Shown in pieces: positions 25,550 through 34,010 of a stretch of DNA of 64,000 nt. Origin of the DNA: Bradyrhizobium septentrionale (GTDB lineage Bacteria > Pseudomonadota > Alphaproteobacteria > Rhizobiales > Xanthobacteraceae); the NCBI RefSeq assembly GCF_011516645.4, contig NZ_CP088285.1, positions 5,970,501 through 6,034,500 on the forward strand, read 5' to 3'. A program made the position numbers and the translations under genes. Within the stretch, counting starts at the first letter, position 1, and each line of letters starts with the position of its first letter. The notes under the pieces were generated by a model, which was not told the origin of the DNA, did not search any database, and saw only the letters and a program-made list of their open reading frames with translations.

Positions 25550-26419
25550 ATGCCGCAGCCGCTTGCCCGCATCGTCGACCAGTTGAAGCGCGAGCCGTCA
25601 CGCACGGGCTCGATCATCATCACCGTGTTCGGCGATTCCATCGTGCCGCGCGGCGGCTCGGTGTGGCTCGGCACGCTGCTCGAATTCTTCAAGTCGCTCG
25701 ACATCGACGGCAATGTGGTGCGCACCGCGATGTCGCGGCTCGCCGCCGACGGCAGGCTCGAGCGCAACAAGGTCGGCCGCAACAGCTTCTATCGGTTGAA
25801 CGCCAGGGGACGGCAGACCTTCGACACCGCGACGCGGCACATCTACGATCCGCCGCCGTCGGACTGGACCGGCCGCTTCGAGCTGTTGTTGATCGGCAAT
25901 GCCGAAGACCGCGACGCCGCGCGCGAGGCGCTGAAGAATGCCGGCTTCGGCAGCCCGCTGCCCGGCGTGTGGGTCGCGCCCTCGGGCGTGCCGATTCCCG
26001 ACGAGGCGTCGCGCGCGATCCGTCTCGAAGTCTCGGCGGAGGACGACAGCGGGCGCCGGCTATTGAGCGAAAGCTGGCCGCTCGATCGCACCGCGGACGC
26101 CTATCTGAAGTTCATGAAAACGTTCGAGCCGCTGCACGGCTGGATCATCCGAGGCGAGAGGCTGAGCGACGCCGACGCCTTCACCGCACGCATTCTGCTG
26201 ATCCACCATTACCGCCGGGTCGTGCTGCGCGATCCGCTGCTGCCGTATCAGCTGTTGCCGAAGGACTGGCCGGGCAGGGCCGCGCGGAAACTTTGCGGCG
26301 AGATCTATCGCGGGCTGCTTTCGCCGTCGGAACAATGGCTTGACGACCATGCCACCAACGAGGCCGGGCCGCTGCCGAAGCCCAACGGGGCCGTGGCGCG
26401 CCGTTTCGAGGGCATCTGA
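25550..26419 (+). CDS. paaX: PaaX-family repressor of phenylacetate catabolism
   Basis: 289 residues from the ATG at 25550; an ATG at 25538 would add four residues, and the frame is open back into the repeat. PaaX features: an N-terminal winged helix ([54 protein letters not shown]) and a C-terminal effector domain with [18 protein letters not shown]. PaaX represses paa promoters and is released by phenylacetyl-CoA. It sits directly upstream of paaA in the same direction, with an AT-rich promoter region between. Confidence 0.9.
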   Translation: MPQPLARIVDQLKREPSRTGSIIITVFGDSIVPRGGSVWLGTLLEFFKSLDIDGNVVRTAMSRLAADGRLERNKVGRNSFYRLNARGRQTFDTATRHIYDPPPSDWTGRFELLLIGNAEDRDAAREALKNAGFGSPLPGVWVAPSGVPIPDEASRAIRLEVSAEDDSGRRLLSESWPLDRTADAYLKFMKTFEPLHGWIIRGERLSDADAFTARILLIHHYRRVVLRDPLLPYQLLPKDWPGRAARKLCGEIYRGLLSPSEQWLDDHATNEAGPLPKPNGAVARRFEGI

Positions 26420-26495
26420 ACATATTACAAAAACTTCTTGCATTCGAAAATTTGTGTTATATATTACCGCCCAACAACACACTGGGAGGTCGGCC
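26420..26495 (+). promoter_or_regulatory. paaA promoter/operator region
   Basis: This AT-rich gap has a good sigma-70-like pair: TTGCAT (26438-26443) and TATATT (26460-26465) with 16 bases between. It is flanked by imperfect inverted arms ATATTACAAA (26422-26431) and TTTGTGTTATAT (26451-26462), which could be the PaaX operator. The ribosome site GGGAGG is at 26484-26489. Confidence 0.6.
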
Positions 26496-27488
26496 ATGTA
26501 TACGCAGGCGCTCAACTCATCCGACGGCGACGATCGCGGCGTCGAGGATGTCGCCCGTGCCAGTCAGTTCCAGGCCCGCATCGATGCCGACGAGCGCATC
26601 GAGCCGAACGACTGGATGCCGGCGGCGTATCGCAAGACGCTGACCCGGCAGATTTCCCAGCACGCCCATTCCGAAATCGTGGGCATGCTTCCCGAGGGTA
26701 ACTGGATCACCCGCGCGCCGTCGTTGCGCCGCAAGGCGGCGCTGCTGGCCAAGGTGCAGGATGAATGCGGCCACGGGCTCTATCTCTACGCCGCCGCCGA
26801 AACGCTCGGCACCTCGCGCGAAGAGCTGGTCGACGCGATGCTCTCGGGCAAGGCGAAATATTCCTCGATCTTCAATTATCCGACGCTGACCTGGGCCGAC
26901 ATCGGCACGGTCGGCTGGCTGGTCGACGGCGCTGCGATCATGAACCAGATTCCGCTGTGCCGCTGTTCCTACGGGCCCTATGCGCGCGCGATGATCCGCG
27001 TCTGCAAGGAGGAGTCGTTCCACCAGCGCCAGGGCTTCGAGATCATGGTGACGCTGTGCCGCGGCACCGCGGAGCAGAAGGCGATGGCGCAGAACGCGCT
27101 CGATCGCTGGTGGTGGCCGGTGCTGATGATGTTCGGTCCGCCGGACCAGGTGAGCCAGCACAGCGACACCTCGACCAAATGGAAGATCAAGCGCTTCTCC
27201 AATGACGAGCTGCGCCAGAAATTCATCGACGCCACCGTGCCGCAAGCCGAGTTCCTCGGGCTGACCATTCCAGATCCCGGCATGAAGCAGAACGACAACG
27301 GCAATTGGGAACACAGCCCGATCGACTGGGACGAGTTCAAGCAGGTGCTGGCAGGCAACGGCCCCTGCAACCGCGATCGCCTCGCCGCGCGCCGCAAGGC
27401 GCATGAGGAAGGCGCCTGGGTGCGCGAAGCCGCGATGGCCTATGCCGAGAAGCGCAAGAGCCGCCAGCTCGCGCAAGCCGCCGAATAA
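26496..27488 (+). CDS. paaA: Phenylacetyl-CoA 1,2-epoxidase subunit A (PaaA)
   Basis: 330 residues. Diiron carboxylate motifs are visible in [17 protein letters not shown] and [13 protein letters not shown]. PaaA is the catalytic subunit that inserts oxygen into the ring of phenylacetyl-CoA with PaaC as structural partner. Start at the ATG behind GGGAGGT. First gene of a paaABCDE run; paaB follows after 12 bases. Confidence 0.96.
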   Translation: MYTQALNSSDGDDRGVEDVARASQFQARIDADERIEPNDWMPAAYRKTLTRQISQHAHSEIVGMLPEGNWITRAPSLRRKAALLAKVQDECGHGLYLYAAAETLGTSREELVDAMLSGKAKYSSIFNYPTLTWADIGTVGWLVDGAAIMNQIPLCRCSYGPYARAMIRVCKEESFHQRQGFEIMVTLCRGTAEQKAMAQNALDRWWWPVLMMFGPPDQVSQHSDTSTKWKIKRFSNDELRQKFIDATVPQAEFLGLTIPDPGMKQNDNGNWEHSPIDWDEFKQVLAGNGPCNRDRLAARRKAHEEGAWVREAAMAYAEKRKSRQLAQAAE

Positions 27489-27500
27489 GGGAGCGCCGCC

Positions 27501-27788
27501 ATGGCCACGCCGAACGTTCCGCTCTGGGAAGTCTTTATCCGCAGCCGCAACGGTCTTGCGCACAAGCATGTCGGCTCGCTGCACGCGGCCGATTCGACGC
27601 TCGCGCTGCAGGCCGCGCGCGACATCTACACCCGCCGCGGCGAGGGGCTGTCGATCTGGGTGGTGCCGTCGAATGCGATCACCGCGTCCGACCCGTCCGA
27701 GAAGGGCATGATGTTCGAGCCGGCGGAGTCCAAGATCTACCGCCACCCGACCTTCTACGACGTCCCCGACGAAGTCGGGCATATGTGA
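27501..27788 (+). CDS. paaB: Phenylacetyl-CoA epoxidase subunit B (PaaB)
   Basis: 95 residues, the usual size. WEVFIRSRNGLAHKHVGSLHAAD and the tail ASDPSEKGMMFEPAESKIYRHPTFY are characteristic of PaaB, a small subunit needed for the active epoxidase complex. A palindromic repeat separates it from paaC. Confidence 0.95.
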   Translation: MATPNVPLWEVFIRSRNGLAHKHVGSLHAADSTLALQAARDIYTRRGEGLSIWVVPSNAITASDPSEKGMMFEPAESKIYRHPTFYDVPDEVGHM

Positions 27789-27801
27789 CTGCGCTCCCGC
27801 T

Positions 27802-27892
27802 CGTCATTGCGAGCGAAGCGAAGCAATCCATCGGACCGCAAAGCAAGAAGCAAGTATGGATTGCTTCGTCGCTTCGCTCCTCGCAATGACGG
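27802..27892. repeat. Palindromic repeat (family 4) inside the paa operon, copy 2
   Basis: CGTCATTGCGAGCGAAGCGAAGCAATCCAT... and ...ATGGATTGCTTCGTCGC...TCGCAATGACG are complementary arms. It occupies nearly all of the paaB-paaC gap, where neighbouring paa junctions are short or overlapping. Confidence 0.88.
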
Positions 27893-27912
27893 CCCAACAG
27901 CGAGTTGATTAG

Positions 27913-28689
27913 ATGGCAACCGCCAATATCGAAGTCTCCGAAACGCCGCTGGTGCTCTACGCGCTGCGCCGCGCCGACGATGCGCTGATCCTCGGCCATC
28001 GCCTCTCCGAATGGTGCGGCCATGCGCCCGCGATGGAAGAGGACATGGCGCTCGCCAATATGGGTCTCGACCTGCTCGGCCAGGCCCGCGAGCTCTACAC
28101 TTATGCTGCCAAGGTCGAAGGCCGCGGCAATGACGAAGACAAGTTCGCCTATCTGCGCGACGTCAGGCAGTATCGCAATCTGCTGCTGGTCGAGCAGCCG
28201 AACGGCGACTTTGCCCGCACCATGGTGCGGCAGTTCTTCTACGCGGCGTTTGCCGATCTCTACTGGCGCGCGATGATGGCGTCGTCAGATCCGACCTTCG
28301 CCGCGATCGCGGCGAAGTCGGAGAAGGAGAGCGCCTATCATCTGCGGCATTCGTCGGAATGGATCGTCCGCCTCGGCGACGGCACCGACGAGAGCCATCG
28401 CCGCGCGCAGGACGCGATCGACGACCTCTGGGCCTATACCGGCGAGATGTTCGCGGTCGACGACGGCGAGCGCAGCCTGATCGATGCCGGCATCGCGATC
28501 GACCCGGCGGCGCTGCAGCCGCGCTGGCTGAAGACGGTTACAGGTATCGTCAACGAGGCGACGCTGACGCTGCCATCCGGCAACTGGATGCAGCAGGGCG
28601 GCCGCAGCGGCCGGCACAGCGAGCATCTCGGCCATCTCCTCAGCGAGCTGCAGTCGATGCAGCGGACCTTCCCGGGGGCAACATGGTGA
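27913..28689 (+). CDS. paaC: Phenylacetyl-CoA epoxidase subunit C (PaaC)
   Basis: 258 residues. LRRADDALILGHRLSEWCGHAP and EEDMALANMGLDLLGQARELYTYAA are typical of PaaC, the ferritin-like structural partner of PaaA. It ends with SMQRTFPGATW. Its stop overlaps the paaD start by seven bases. Confidence 0.95.
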   Translation: MATANIEVSETPLVLYALRRADDALILGHRLSEWCGHAPAMEEDMALANMGLDLLGQARELYTYAAKVEGRGNDEDKFAYLRDVRQYRNLLLVEQPNGDFARTMVRQFFYAAFADLYWRAMMASSDPTFAAIAAKSEKESAYHLRHSSEWIVRLGDGTDESHRRAQDAIDDLWAYTGEMFAVDDGERSLIDAGIAIDPAALQPRWLKTVTGIVNEATLTLPSGNWMQQGGRSGRHSEHLGHLLSELQSMQRTFPGATW

Positions 28690-29186
28690 CGGTGGCACTC
28701 AGCGATGCCGATCTGCGCCGGCGCGCCTGGAGCGCAGCCGCGCAGGTGGTCGATCCCGAAATCCCGGTGCTGACCATCGCCGATCTCGGCGTACTGCGCG
28801 ATGTCGCCGTCCACGACGGTCATGTCGAGGTTGCGATCACGCCGACCTATTCCGGCTGTCCGGCGATGAACATGATCGCGCTCGAGATCGAGCTGGCGCT
28901 GGAGCGCGAAGGCATTCACCGGCCGAAGGTGCGCACCGTGCTGTCGCCGGCCTGGACCACCGACTGGATGAGCGAGGACGGCCGCCGCAAGCTCAGGGAA
29001 TACGGCATCGCGCCGCCGCTGCCGGGCTCCTCGCGCCGCGCGCTGTTCGGCGCGCAGCAGGTGGCGTGCCCGCAATGCGGATCGGGCGATACCGAACTGC
29101 TGTCCGAATTCGGCTCGACCTCCTGCAAGGCGCTGTGGCGTTGCAAGAGCTGCCGTGAACCCTTCGATTACTTCAAGTGTCATTGA
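28683..29186 (+). CDS. paaD: PaaD, Fe-S assembly-type maturation protein
   Basis: 167 residues from the ATG at 28683, inside the end of paaC. The N-terminal MIP18/DUF59 domain reads VVDPEIPVLTIADLGVLRDV and TPTYSGCPAMNMI; the C-terminus has paired cysteines CPQCGSGDTE and CKALWRCKSC, a zinc- or Fe-S-binding ribbon. PaaD is needed for PaaABCE activity, probably in cluster maturation. Confidence 0.93.
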   Translation: MVTVALSDADLRRRAWSAAAQVVDPEIPVLTIADLGVLRDVAVHDGHVEVAITPTYSGCPAMNMIALEIELALEREGIHRPKVRTVLSPAWTTDWMSEDGRRKLREYGIAPPLPGSSRRALFGAQQVACPQCGSGDTELLSEFGSTSCKALWRCKSCREPFDYFKCH

Positions 29187-29188
29187 CC

Positions 29189-30235
29189 ATGTCGACACCA
29201 CGATTCCACCGTCTGTCCGTCAGCGATCTGCGCCGCGAGGCGTCGGACGCGATCTCGATGACCTTTGCGATCCCTGACGATCTGCAAGGCGATTACCGCT
29301 TCGCGCCGGGACAATATCTGACGCTGCGCACCACCATGGACGGCGAGGAAGTCCGCCGCTCCTACTCGATCTGCTCCGGCCCCGACGATGGCGAGCTGCG
29401 CATCGCCGTGAAGAAGGTCGATGGCGGCGCCTTCTCGGACGAGCTCGACGTGATGACGCCGACCGGCCGTTTCGGCGTCGCGCATGCAGAAGGCGAAGCG
29501 CGGACCTATGTCGGCTTCGCCGCCGGCAGCGGCATCACGCCGATCCTCTCGATCATCAAGGGCGTGCTGGCGCGCGAGCCGGACAGCCGCTTCTTCCTGT
29601 TCTACGGCAACCGCTCGACCGAAGGCGTCATGTTCCGCGAGGCGCTGGAGGAGTTGAAGGACCGCTTCATGCAGCGGCTGTCGGTGTTCCACGTCATCTC
29701 GGGCGAAGAGCAGGACATTCCGATCCTGCACGGCCGGCTCGACGGCGAGAAGGTGCGCGTGCTGCTGCGCTCGCTGGTGCCGGCTGCGACCGTCGATCAC
29801 GTCTTCGTCTGCGGCCCGGCCGCGATGAGCGAGACCATCGAGGCCACCTGCCGCGAGATCGGCATCGCCGATGAGCGCATCCATGTCGAGCGCTTCGTGT
29901 CGGAATTCGGCGGCAAGCCGCGCCCGAAGGTCGTCATTCCCGCCGGCGCGCCGCCGAAGGCGATCGCCGGCCTGATCATCGACGGCAAGCGCCGCGAGGT
30001 CCCGGTGGCCGACGGCGAGTCGATCCTCGACGCCGCGTTGCGCGCCGGCATGGATCTTCCGTTCGCCTGCAAGGGCGGCATGTGCTCGACCTGCCGCGCC
30101 AAGCTGGTCGAAGGCGAGGCCCCGATGGATCTGAACTATTCGCTGGAGCCGTGGGAGCTGAAGGCGGGGTTCATCCTCACCTGCCAGGCCAAGCCGTACT
30201 CCGGCAAGGTCGTGGTCGACTATGACCACGTCTGA
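29189..30235 (+). CDS. paaE: Phenylacetyl-CoA epoxidase reductase (PaaE)
   Basis: 348 residues from the ATG at 29189; a GTG at 29177 is possible. FAD-binding RRSYSICSGP, NADPH-binding GFAAGSGITPILSI and VFVCGPAAMSE, and a C-terminal plant-type [2Fe-2S] ferredoxin domain with CKGGMCSTCRAKL and a final CQAKP. It passes electrons from NADPH to the PaaAC diiron centre. Two bases separate it from paaD. Confidence 0.95.
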   Translation: MSTPRFHRLSVSDLRREASDAISMTFAIPDDLQGDYRFAPGQYLTLRTTMDGEEVRRSYSICSGPDDGELRIAVKKVDGGAFSDELDVMTPTGRFGVAHAEGEARTYVGFAAGSGITPILSIIKGVLAREPDSRFFLFYGNRSTEGVMFREALEELKDRFMQRLSVFHVISGEEQDIPILHGRLDGEKVRVLLRSLVPAATVDHVFVCGPAAMSETIEATCREIGIADERIHVERFVSEFGGKPRPKVVIPAGAPPKAIAGLIIDGKRREVPVADGESILDAALRAGMDLPFACKGGMCSTCRAKLVEGEAPMDLNYSLEPWELKAGFILTCQAKPYSGKVVVDYDHV

Positions 30236-30328
30236 TTCTTTCTGCGCGTTGACGCGTCACGCGTCGCGCCCAACACTGACGTGACACCAAGAGGCCCTTG
30301 CAACGGGCCCGCGCACAGGGAGTTCGAT

Positions 30329-30802
30329 GTGAACGTGAAGGCCACGCTATCGCCCGAGGACTTGATGCAGGAAAATTTGGCCCGCGCCTGTGCGGATGCG
30401 ATGTGGAAGGAAGACGACGCCAGCAAGGGCCTCGGCATGGAGCTCGTCGAGATCAAGCCGGGGCTGGCCGTGATGGCGATGACGGTGCAGCCGCACATGG
30501 TCAATGGCCAGCGCATCTGCCATGGCGGCTACATCTTCACGCTGGCGGATTCCGCCTTCGCCTTTGCCTGCAACAGCCGCAACGATCGCGCAGTGGCGGC
30601 GCAGGGCAACATCACCTTCATCCGGCCCGGCAAGCTCGGCGACCGTCTGGTTGCGAGCGCGCGCGAGATCTCGCGCAGCGGCCGTTCTGGAATTTACGAC
30701 ATGCGCGTCACTGCCGGCGACAGCGTGATCGCCGAATTCCGCGGACATTCGCGGGTGATCCAAGGCACCTGGCTGCCGGATACGGACATCAAGGCATCAT
30801 GA
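30329..30802 (+). CDS. paaI: PaaI-type acyl-CoA thioesterase (hotdog fold)
   Basis: 157 residues from a GTG at 30329 that follows AGGGAG with six bases between; a GTG at 30281 has no such site. The hotdog motif is NGQRICHGGYIFTLADSAFAFACN with the expected HGG...D, then AAQGNITFIRPGKLGDRL. PaaI releases CoA from stalled phenylacetate-pathway intermediates. It lies between paaE and paaK. Confidence 0.93.
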   Translation: MNVKATLSPEDLMQENLARACADAMWKEDDASKGLGMELVEIKPGLAVMAMTVQPHMVNGQRICHGGYIFTLADSAFAFACNSRNDRAVAAQGNITFIRPGKLGDRLVASAREISRSGRSGIYDMRVTAGDSVIAEFRGHSRVIQGTWLPDTDIKAS

Positions 30803-30818
30803 TTTCGGGAGACATGTG

Positions 30819-32150
30819 ATGGTGACGGCAAAGCTCAAGGTCAGGAATGGCGGCTATCGCGCCGAGCTCGACGCCGCCGAACGCGCCTCGCGCGACGAGA
30901 TCATGGCGCTGCAGACCAGGCGGCTCGCCTGGTCGCTCAAGCACGCCTATGACAATGTCGCGCATTACAAGAAGAGTTTTGATGCCGCCGGCGTCCATCC
31001 GTCCGATTTCAGGCAGCTTTCCGATCTCGGAAAATTTCCGTTCACGGTGAAGACGGATCTGCGCGACAATTATCCGTTCAACATGTTCGCAGTGCCGCGC
31101 GAGCAGCTGGTGCGGGTCCACGCGTCGTCTGGCACCACCGGCAAGCCGATCGTGGTCGGCTACACCAGGGCCGACATCGATACCTGGGCGGATGTGATGG
31201 CGCGCTCGATCCGCGCCGCCGGCGGCCGCGCCGGCATGCTGATGCACAACGCCTATGGCTACGGCCTGTTCACCGGCGGCCTCGGCGCGCACTACGGCGC
31301 CGAGCGGCTCGGCTGCACGGTGATCCCGATCTCCGGCGGCATGACCGAGCGGCAGGTGCAGCTGATCAACGATTTCAAGCCCGACATCATCACGGTGACG
31401 CCGAGCTACATGCTGGCGATCCTCGACGAGTTCAAGCGGCAGGGCCTCGACCCGCGCAAATCGTCGCTGAAGTTCGGCATCTTCGGCGCCGAACCCTGGA
31501 CCAATGCGATGCGCGTCGAGATCGAGCACGCCTTCGATATGGATGCCACCGACATCTATGGTCTGTCGGAGGTGATGGGCCCCGGCGTCGCGCAGGAATG
31601 CGTGGAGACCAAGGACGGCCTGCACATTTGGGAGGATCACTTCTATCCCGAGGTGATCGACCCTCTGACCGGCAAGGTGCTTGCTGATGGCGAGAAGGGT
31701 GAGCTGGTGTTCACCTCGCTGACCAAGGAGGGCTTCCCGATCATCCGCTACCGCACCCGCGACCTGACCCGGCTGCTGCCCGGCACCGCGCGGCCCGGCA
31801 TGCGGCGGATGGAGAAGGTGACCGGCCGTTCCGACGACATGATCATCCTGCGCGGCGTCAACGTGTTTCCGACCCAGATCGAGGAAGCCCTGCTGGCGAC
31901 CGACTGGTGCGGCGGCCACTTTGTAATTGAATTGACCCGCGAGGGCCGCGTGGACGAGATGACGGTGCTCGCCGAAGCCCGGCCCGAGAGCTGGGACGGC
32001 GAGGGGCTGACTGCGCATGCCGAGAAGCTCTCCGGCTTCATCAAGAACACGATCGGCATCTCCACCCGCATCCGCATCGTCGCCCCCGAGACGCTGGAAC
32101 GTTCGCTCGGCAAGGCGAAACGTGTTTACGACAAGCGGCCGAAGGCCTAG
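30819..32150 (+). CDS. paaK: Phenylacetate-CoA ligase (PaaK)
   Basis: 443 residues from the ATG at 30819; a GTG one codon earlier gives nearly the same protein. AMP-binding loop VHASSGTTGKPIVVGYT, then IYGLSEVMGPGVAQEC and YRTRDLTRLLPGTARPGMRRMEKVTGRSDDMIILRGVNVFP match PaaK. It activates phenylacetate to phenylacetyl-CoA, the inducer and first intermediate of the pathway. The paa set here lacks paaG, paaZ, paaF, paaH and paaJ, which must lie elsewhere. Confidence 0.95.
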   Translation: MVTAKLKVRNGGYRAELDAAERASRDEIMALQTRRLAWSLKHAYDNVAHYKKSFDAAGVHPSDFRQLSDLGKFPFTVKTDLRDNYPFNMFAVPREQLVRVHASSGTTGKPIVVGYTRADIDTWADVMARSIRAAGGRAGMLMHNAYGYGLFTGGLGAHYGAERLGCTVIPISGGMTERQVQLINDFKPDIITVTPSYMLAILDEFKRQGLDPRKSSLKFGIFGAEPWTNAMRVEIEHAFDMDATDIYGLSEVMGPGVAQECVETKDGLHIWEDHFYPEVIDPLTGKVLADGEKGELVFTSLTKEGFPIIRYRTRDLTRLLPGTARPGMRRMEKVTGRSDDMIILRGVNVFPTQIEEALLATDWCGGHFVIELTREGRVDEMTVLAEARPESWDGEGLTAHAEKLSGFIKNTIGISTRIRIVAPETLERSLGKAKRVYDKRPKA

Positions 32151-32183
32151 CCTTGCGCCCAAAGCAAGAGGGCGCAGGGTTCG

Positions 32184-33614
32184 ATGGCAAATTCGACTGA
32201 AACGACCGCCGCTGAGATCGTGGCTGATATCCGCGACGGGAAGGTGACGGCGGTCAGCGTGGTCGAGGCGGCGCTCGATCGCGCCGAGCGGCTCAAGGAC
32301 CTCAACGCATTCATCCTGCTGAACCGGGACGGCGCGCTTGCTGCGGCACGCGAGGTGGATTCCGGCGCACGGACCGGTGCGCTTGCCGGCCTGCCCATCG
32401 TCGTCAAGGACAACATCAACACATCAGATCTGCCGACATCGGGCGGCACGCCGGCGCTGCAACACGCGCGGCCTGCGCGCAATGCGCCGTCGCTGCAAAA
32501 GCTGCTCGACGCCGGTGCTATCGTTATCGGCAAGACCAATTTGCACGAGCTCGCCTTCGGCATCACCAGCACCAATCTCGCGCCGTTCGCGGGACCTGTG
32601 AGGAATCCGTACGACACCAGCCGGATTCCGGGCGGATCGTCGGGCGGAACGTCTGCTGCAATCGCCGCGCGTATCGCCACCTGCGGCCTCGGATCCGACA
32701 CTGGCGGCTCGACCCGCGTGCCCGCGGCGCTGACCGGGACCGTCGGCTTGCGGCCGTCGGTCGGCAATGGCGGCGCCGAGCGGCGCTATCACGACGACAA
32801 TCAGGTGGTTCCGATCAGCCATACCCGCGACACCGTCGGCCCGATGGGCCGCACGGTCGCCGATGTCGCGCTGCTCGATGCCGTGATCACAGGCACGCCG
32901 CTGGCCACGAGCATTCCGTTGCGCGGCGTGCGTCTCGGCATTCCCGCCTGTTTCTGGAGCGGCCTCGATCGCGACGTCGAGGCTGTCGCCCGCGCAGCCT
33001 GCGCCCGGTTCACGGCGGCTGGCGCGGTGCTGGTCGATGTCGATATGCCTGACCTGTTCGAGCAGAACGGCAAGGTGTCCTTCGTGGTCGCGCTGCATGA
33101 ACCGATCGCCGATATCCCGGCCTGGCTCGCCGCCTCCGGGATCGAGGGAATCACGCTTGCCGATATCGCCGCGAAGGTCGCCAGCCCCGACGTCATCGGC
33201 GCGTTCGGGGCCATCACCACGGATGCCTTCGGCGCCGCCTATTATGATGCGATCAAGGTGCAGCGGCCGGCGCTGCAGGCGATCTATGCCGCCTATATCA
33301 GTGACAACAAACTGGATGCCATCCTGTTTCCGACCACGATCGCGCCTGCGTCGGTCATCGATGAAAAGAACGGGTCCGGCGACATGTCGGTCAATGGCGG
33401 CGAGCCGGCGCCGACTTTCGGCACCATGATCCGCAACACCGATCCCGGCAGCAATGCCGGCCTTCCCGGGCTGTCGCTCTATGCCGGCATGACGCCGGGC
33501 GGCTTGCCGGTCGGGCTCGAGATCGATGGTCCGGTTGGCAGCGATGCCAGACTGCTCGGGCTCGGGTTGTCGATCGAGGCGATCCTGGGCACGGCGCCGC
33601 CGCCCAAGCTGTGA
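32184..33614 (+). CDS. Amidase signature enzyme, arylacetamide/indoleacetamide-hydrolase-like
   Basis: 476 residues. The Ser-cisSer-Lys triad is visible: Lys in VVKDNINTSDLPTSGG, cis-Ser region GSDTGGSTRVPAA and nucleophile region PGGSSGGTSAAIAA. The segment NLHELAFGITSTN and VPISHTRDTVGPMGRTVADV resemble indoleacetamide and mandelamide hydrolases more than GatA. It starts 33 bases after paaK in the same direction, so it may hydrolyse an arylacetamide such as phenylacetamide to feed PaaK. That function is inferred from similarity and position. Confidence 0.82.
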   Translation: MANSTETTAAEIVADIRDGKVTAVSVVEAALDRAERLKDLNAFILLNRDGALAAAREVDSGARTGALAGLPIVVKDNINTSDLPTSGGTPALQHARPARNAPSLQKLLDAGAIVIGKTNLHELAFGITSTNLAPFAGPVRNPYDTSRIPGGSSGGTSAAIAARIATCGLGSDTGGSTRVPAALTGTVGLRPSVGNGGAERRYHDDNQVVPISHTRDTVGPMGRTVADVALLDAVITGTPLATSIPLRGVRLGIPACFWSGLDRDVEAVARAACARFTAAGAVLVDVDMPDLFEQNGKVSFVVALHEPIADIPAWLAASGIEGITLADIAAKVASPDVIGAFGAITTDAFGAAYYDAIKVQRPALQAIYAAYISDNKLDAILFPTTIAPASVIDEKNGSGDMSVNGGEPAPTFGTMIRNTDPGSNAGLPGLSLYAGMTPGGLPVGLEIDGPVGSDARLLGLGLSIEAILGTAPPPKL

Positions 33615-33636
33615 CACGCGGTCGTCGCAGTGCGGC

Positions 33637-33737
33637 AGAGCGTTTTCGAGCGAAGTGGACACCGGTTCGCGTGAAGAAAACGCGTCAAAACAACAAACCA
33701 GAGCTTCGGTTTTGATCCAATCAGAACCGATGCTCTA
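33637..33737. repeat. Intergenic repeat (family 6, GAGCGTTTTCGAGCGAAGTGG)
   Basis: An A/T-richer repeat of a type common in Bradyrhizobium intergenic DNA. It contains GTGAAGAAAACGCGTCAAAACAA and the hairpin-like AGAGCTTCGGTTTTGATCC / CAGAACCGATGCTCT. A short related piece with GCGGTTGCATTGTC-AAAACGCGCTATG lies at 25501-25540. Confidence 0.5.
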
Positions 33738-33773
33738 GTGCCCGCAACAAACAGCTAGTTCGGTGTCATCACC

Positions 33774-33886
33774 CGCGCATGCGGGTGATCCAGTATTCCA
33801 GAGACCGGGGTGCTTGAACCGAGAGGCCGCGGCGTACTGGATCGCCCGGTCCATGTGCGCAATTGCGCACAGGCCGGGCGATGACA
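33774..33886. repeat. Palindromic repeat (family 3-like) with 16-bp palindrome
   Basis: TGTCATCACCCGCGCATGCGGGTGATCCAGTA and TACTGGATCGCCCGG...CCGGGCGATGACA are matching arms. The right arm contains GTGCGCAATTGCGCAC at 33855-33870, identical to the palindrome at 5711-5726. Confidence 0.75.
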
Positions 33887-34010
33887 GTGCAGGTGGGGAC
33901 GCAGCTTCGCATTCCCGCAACAAGCCCCTTGAATTGAACGGTCAGTCGATTAGTCATGGCGTTGGAGCGTGGCCTCGCGTCACGCCAAAACGACCAAGAC
34001 TGGAATCTCC

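Larger units (their letters stand above)
33615..34010. other. 396-bp intergenic region with two repeats
   Basis: No credible gene. It holds a GAGCGTTTTCGAGCG...GATGCTCTA repeat at about 33637-33737 and a large palindromic repeat at 33774-33886, followed by the start region of the next gene. These repeats account for most of the gap. Confidence 0.65.

Noticed and set aside
30250..30265. Small hairpin GACGCG-TCA-CGCGTC between paaE and paaI as a terminator
   Set aside because: Only six base pairs, no T-run, and paaI continues the pathway in the same direction; read-through is more likely.
33774..33886. Possible CRISPR or tRNA-like structure among the large palindromes
   Set aside because: Repeats are single inverted units, not regularly spaced direct repeats, and no tRNA arms or CCA end can be drawn.
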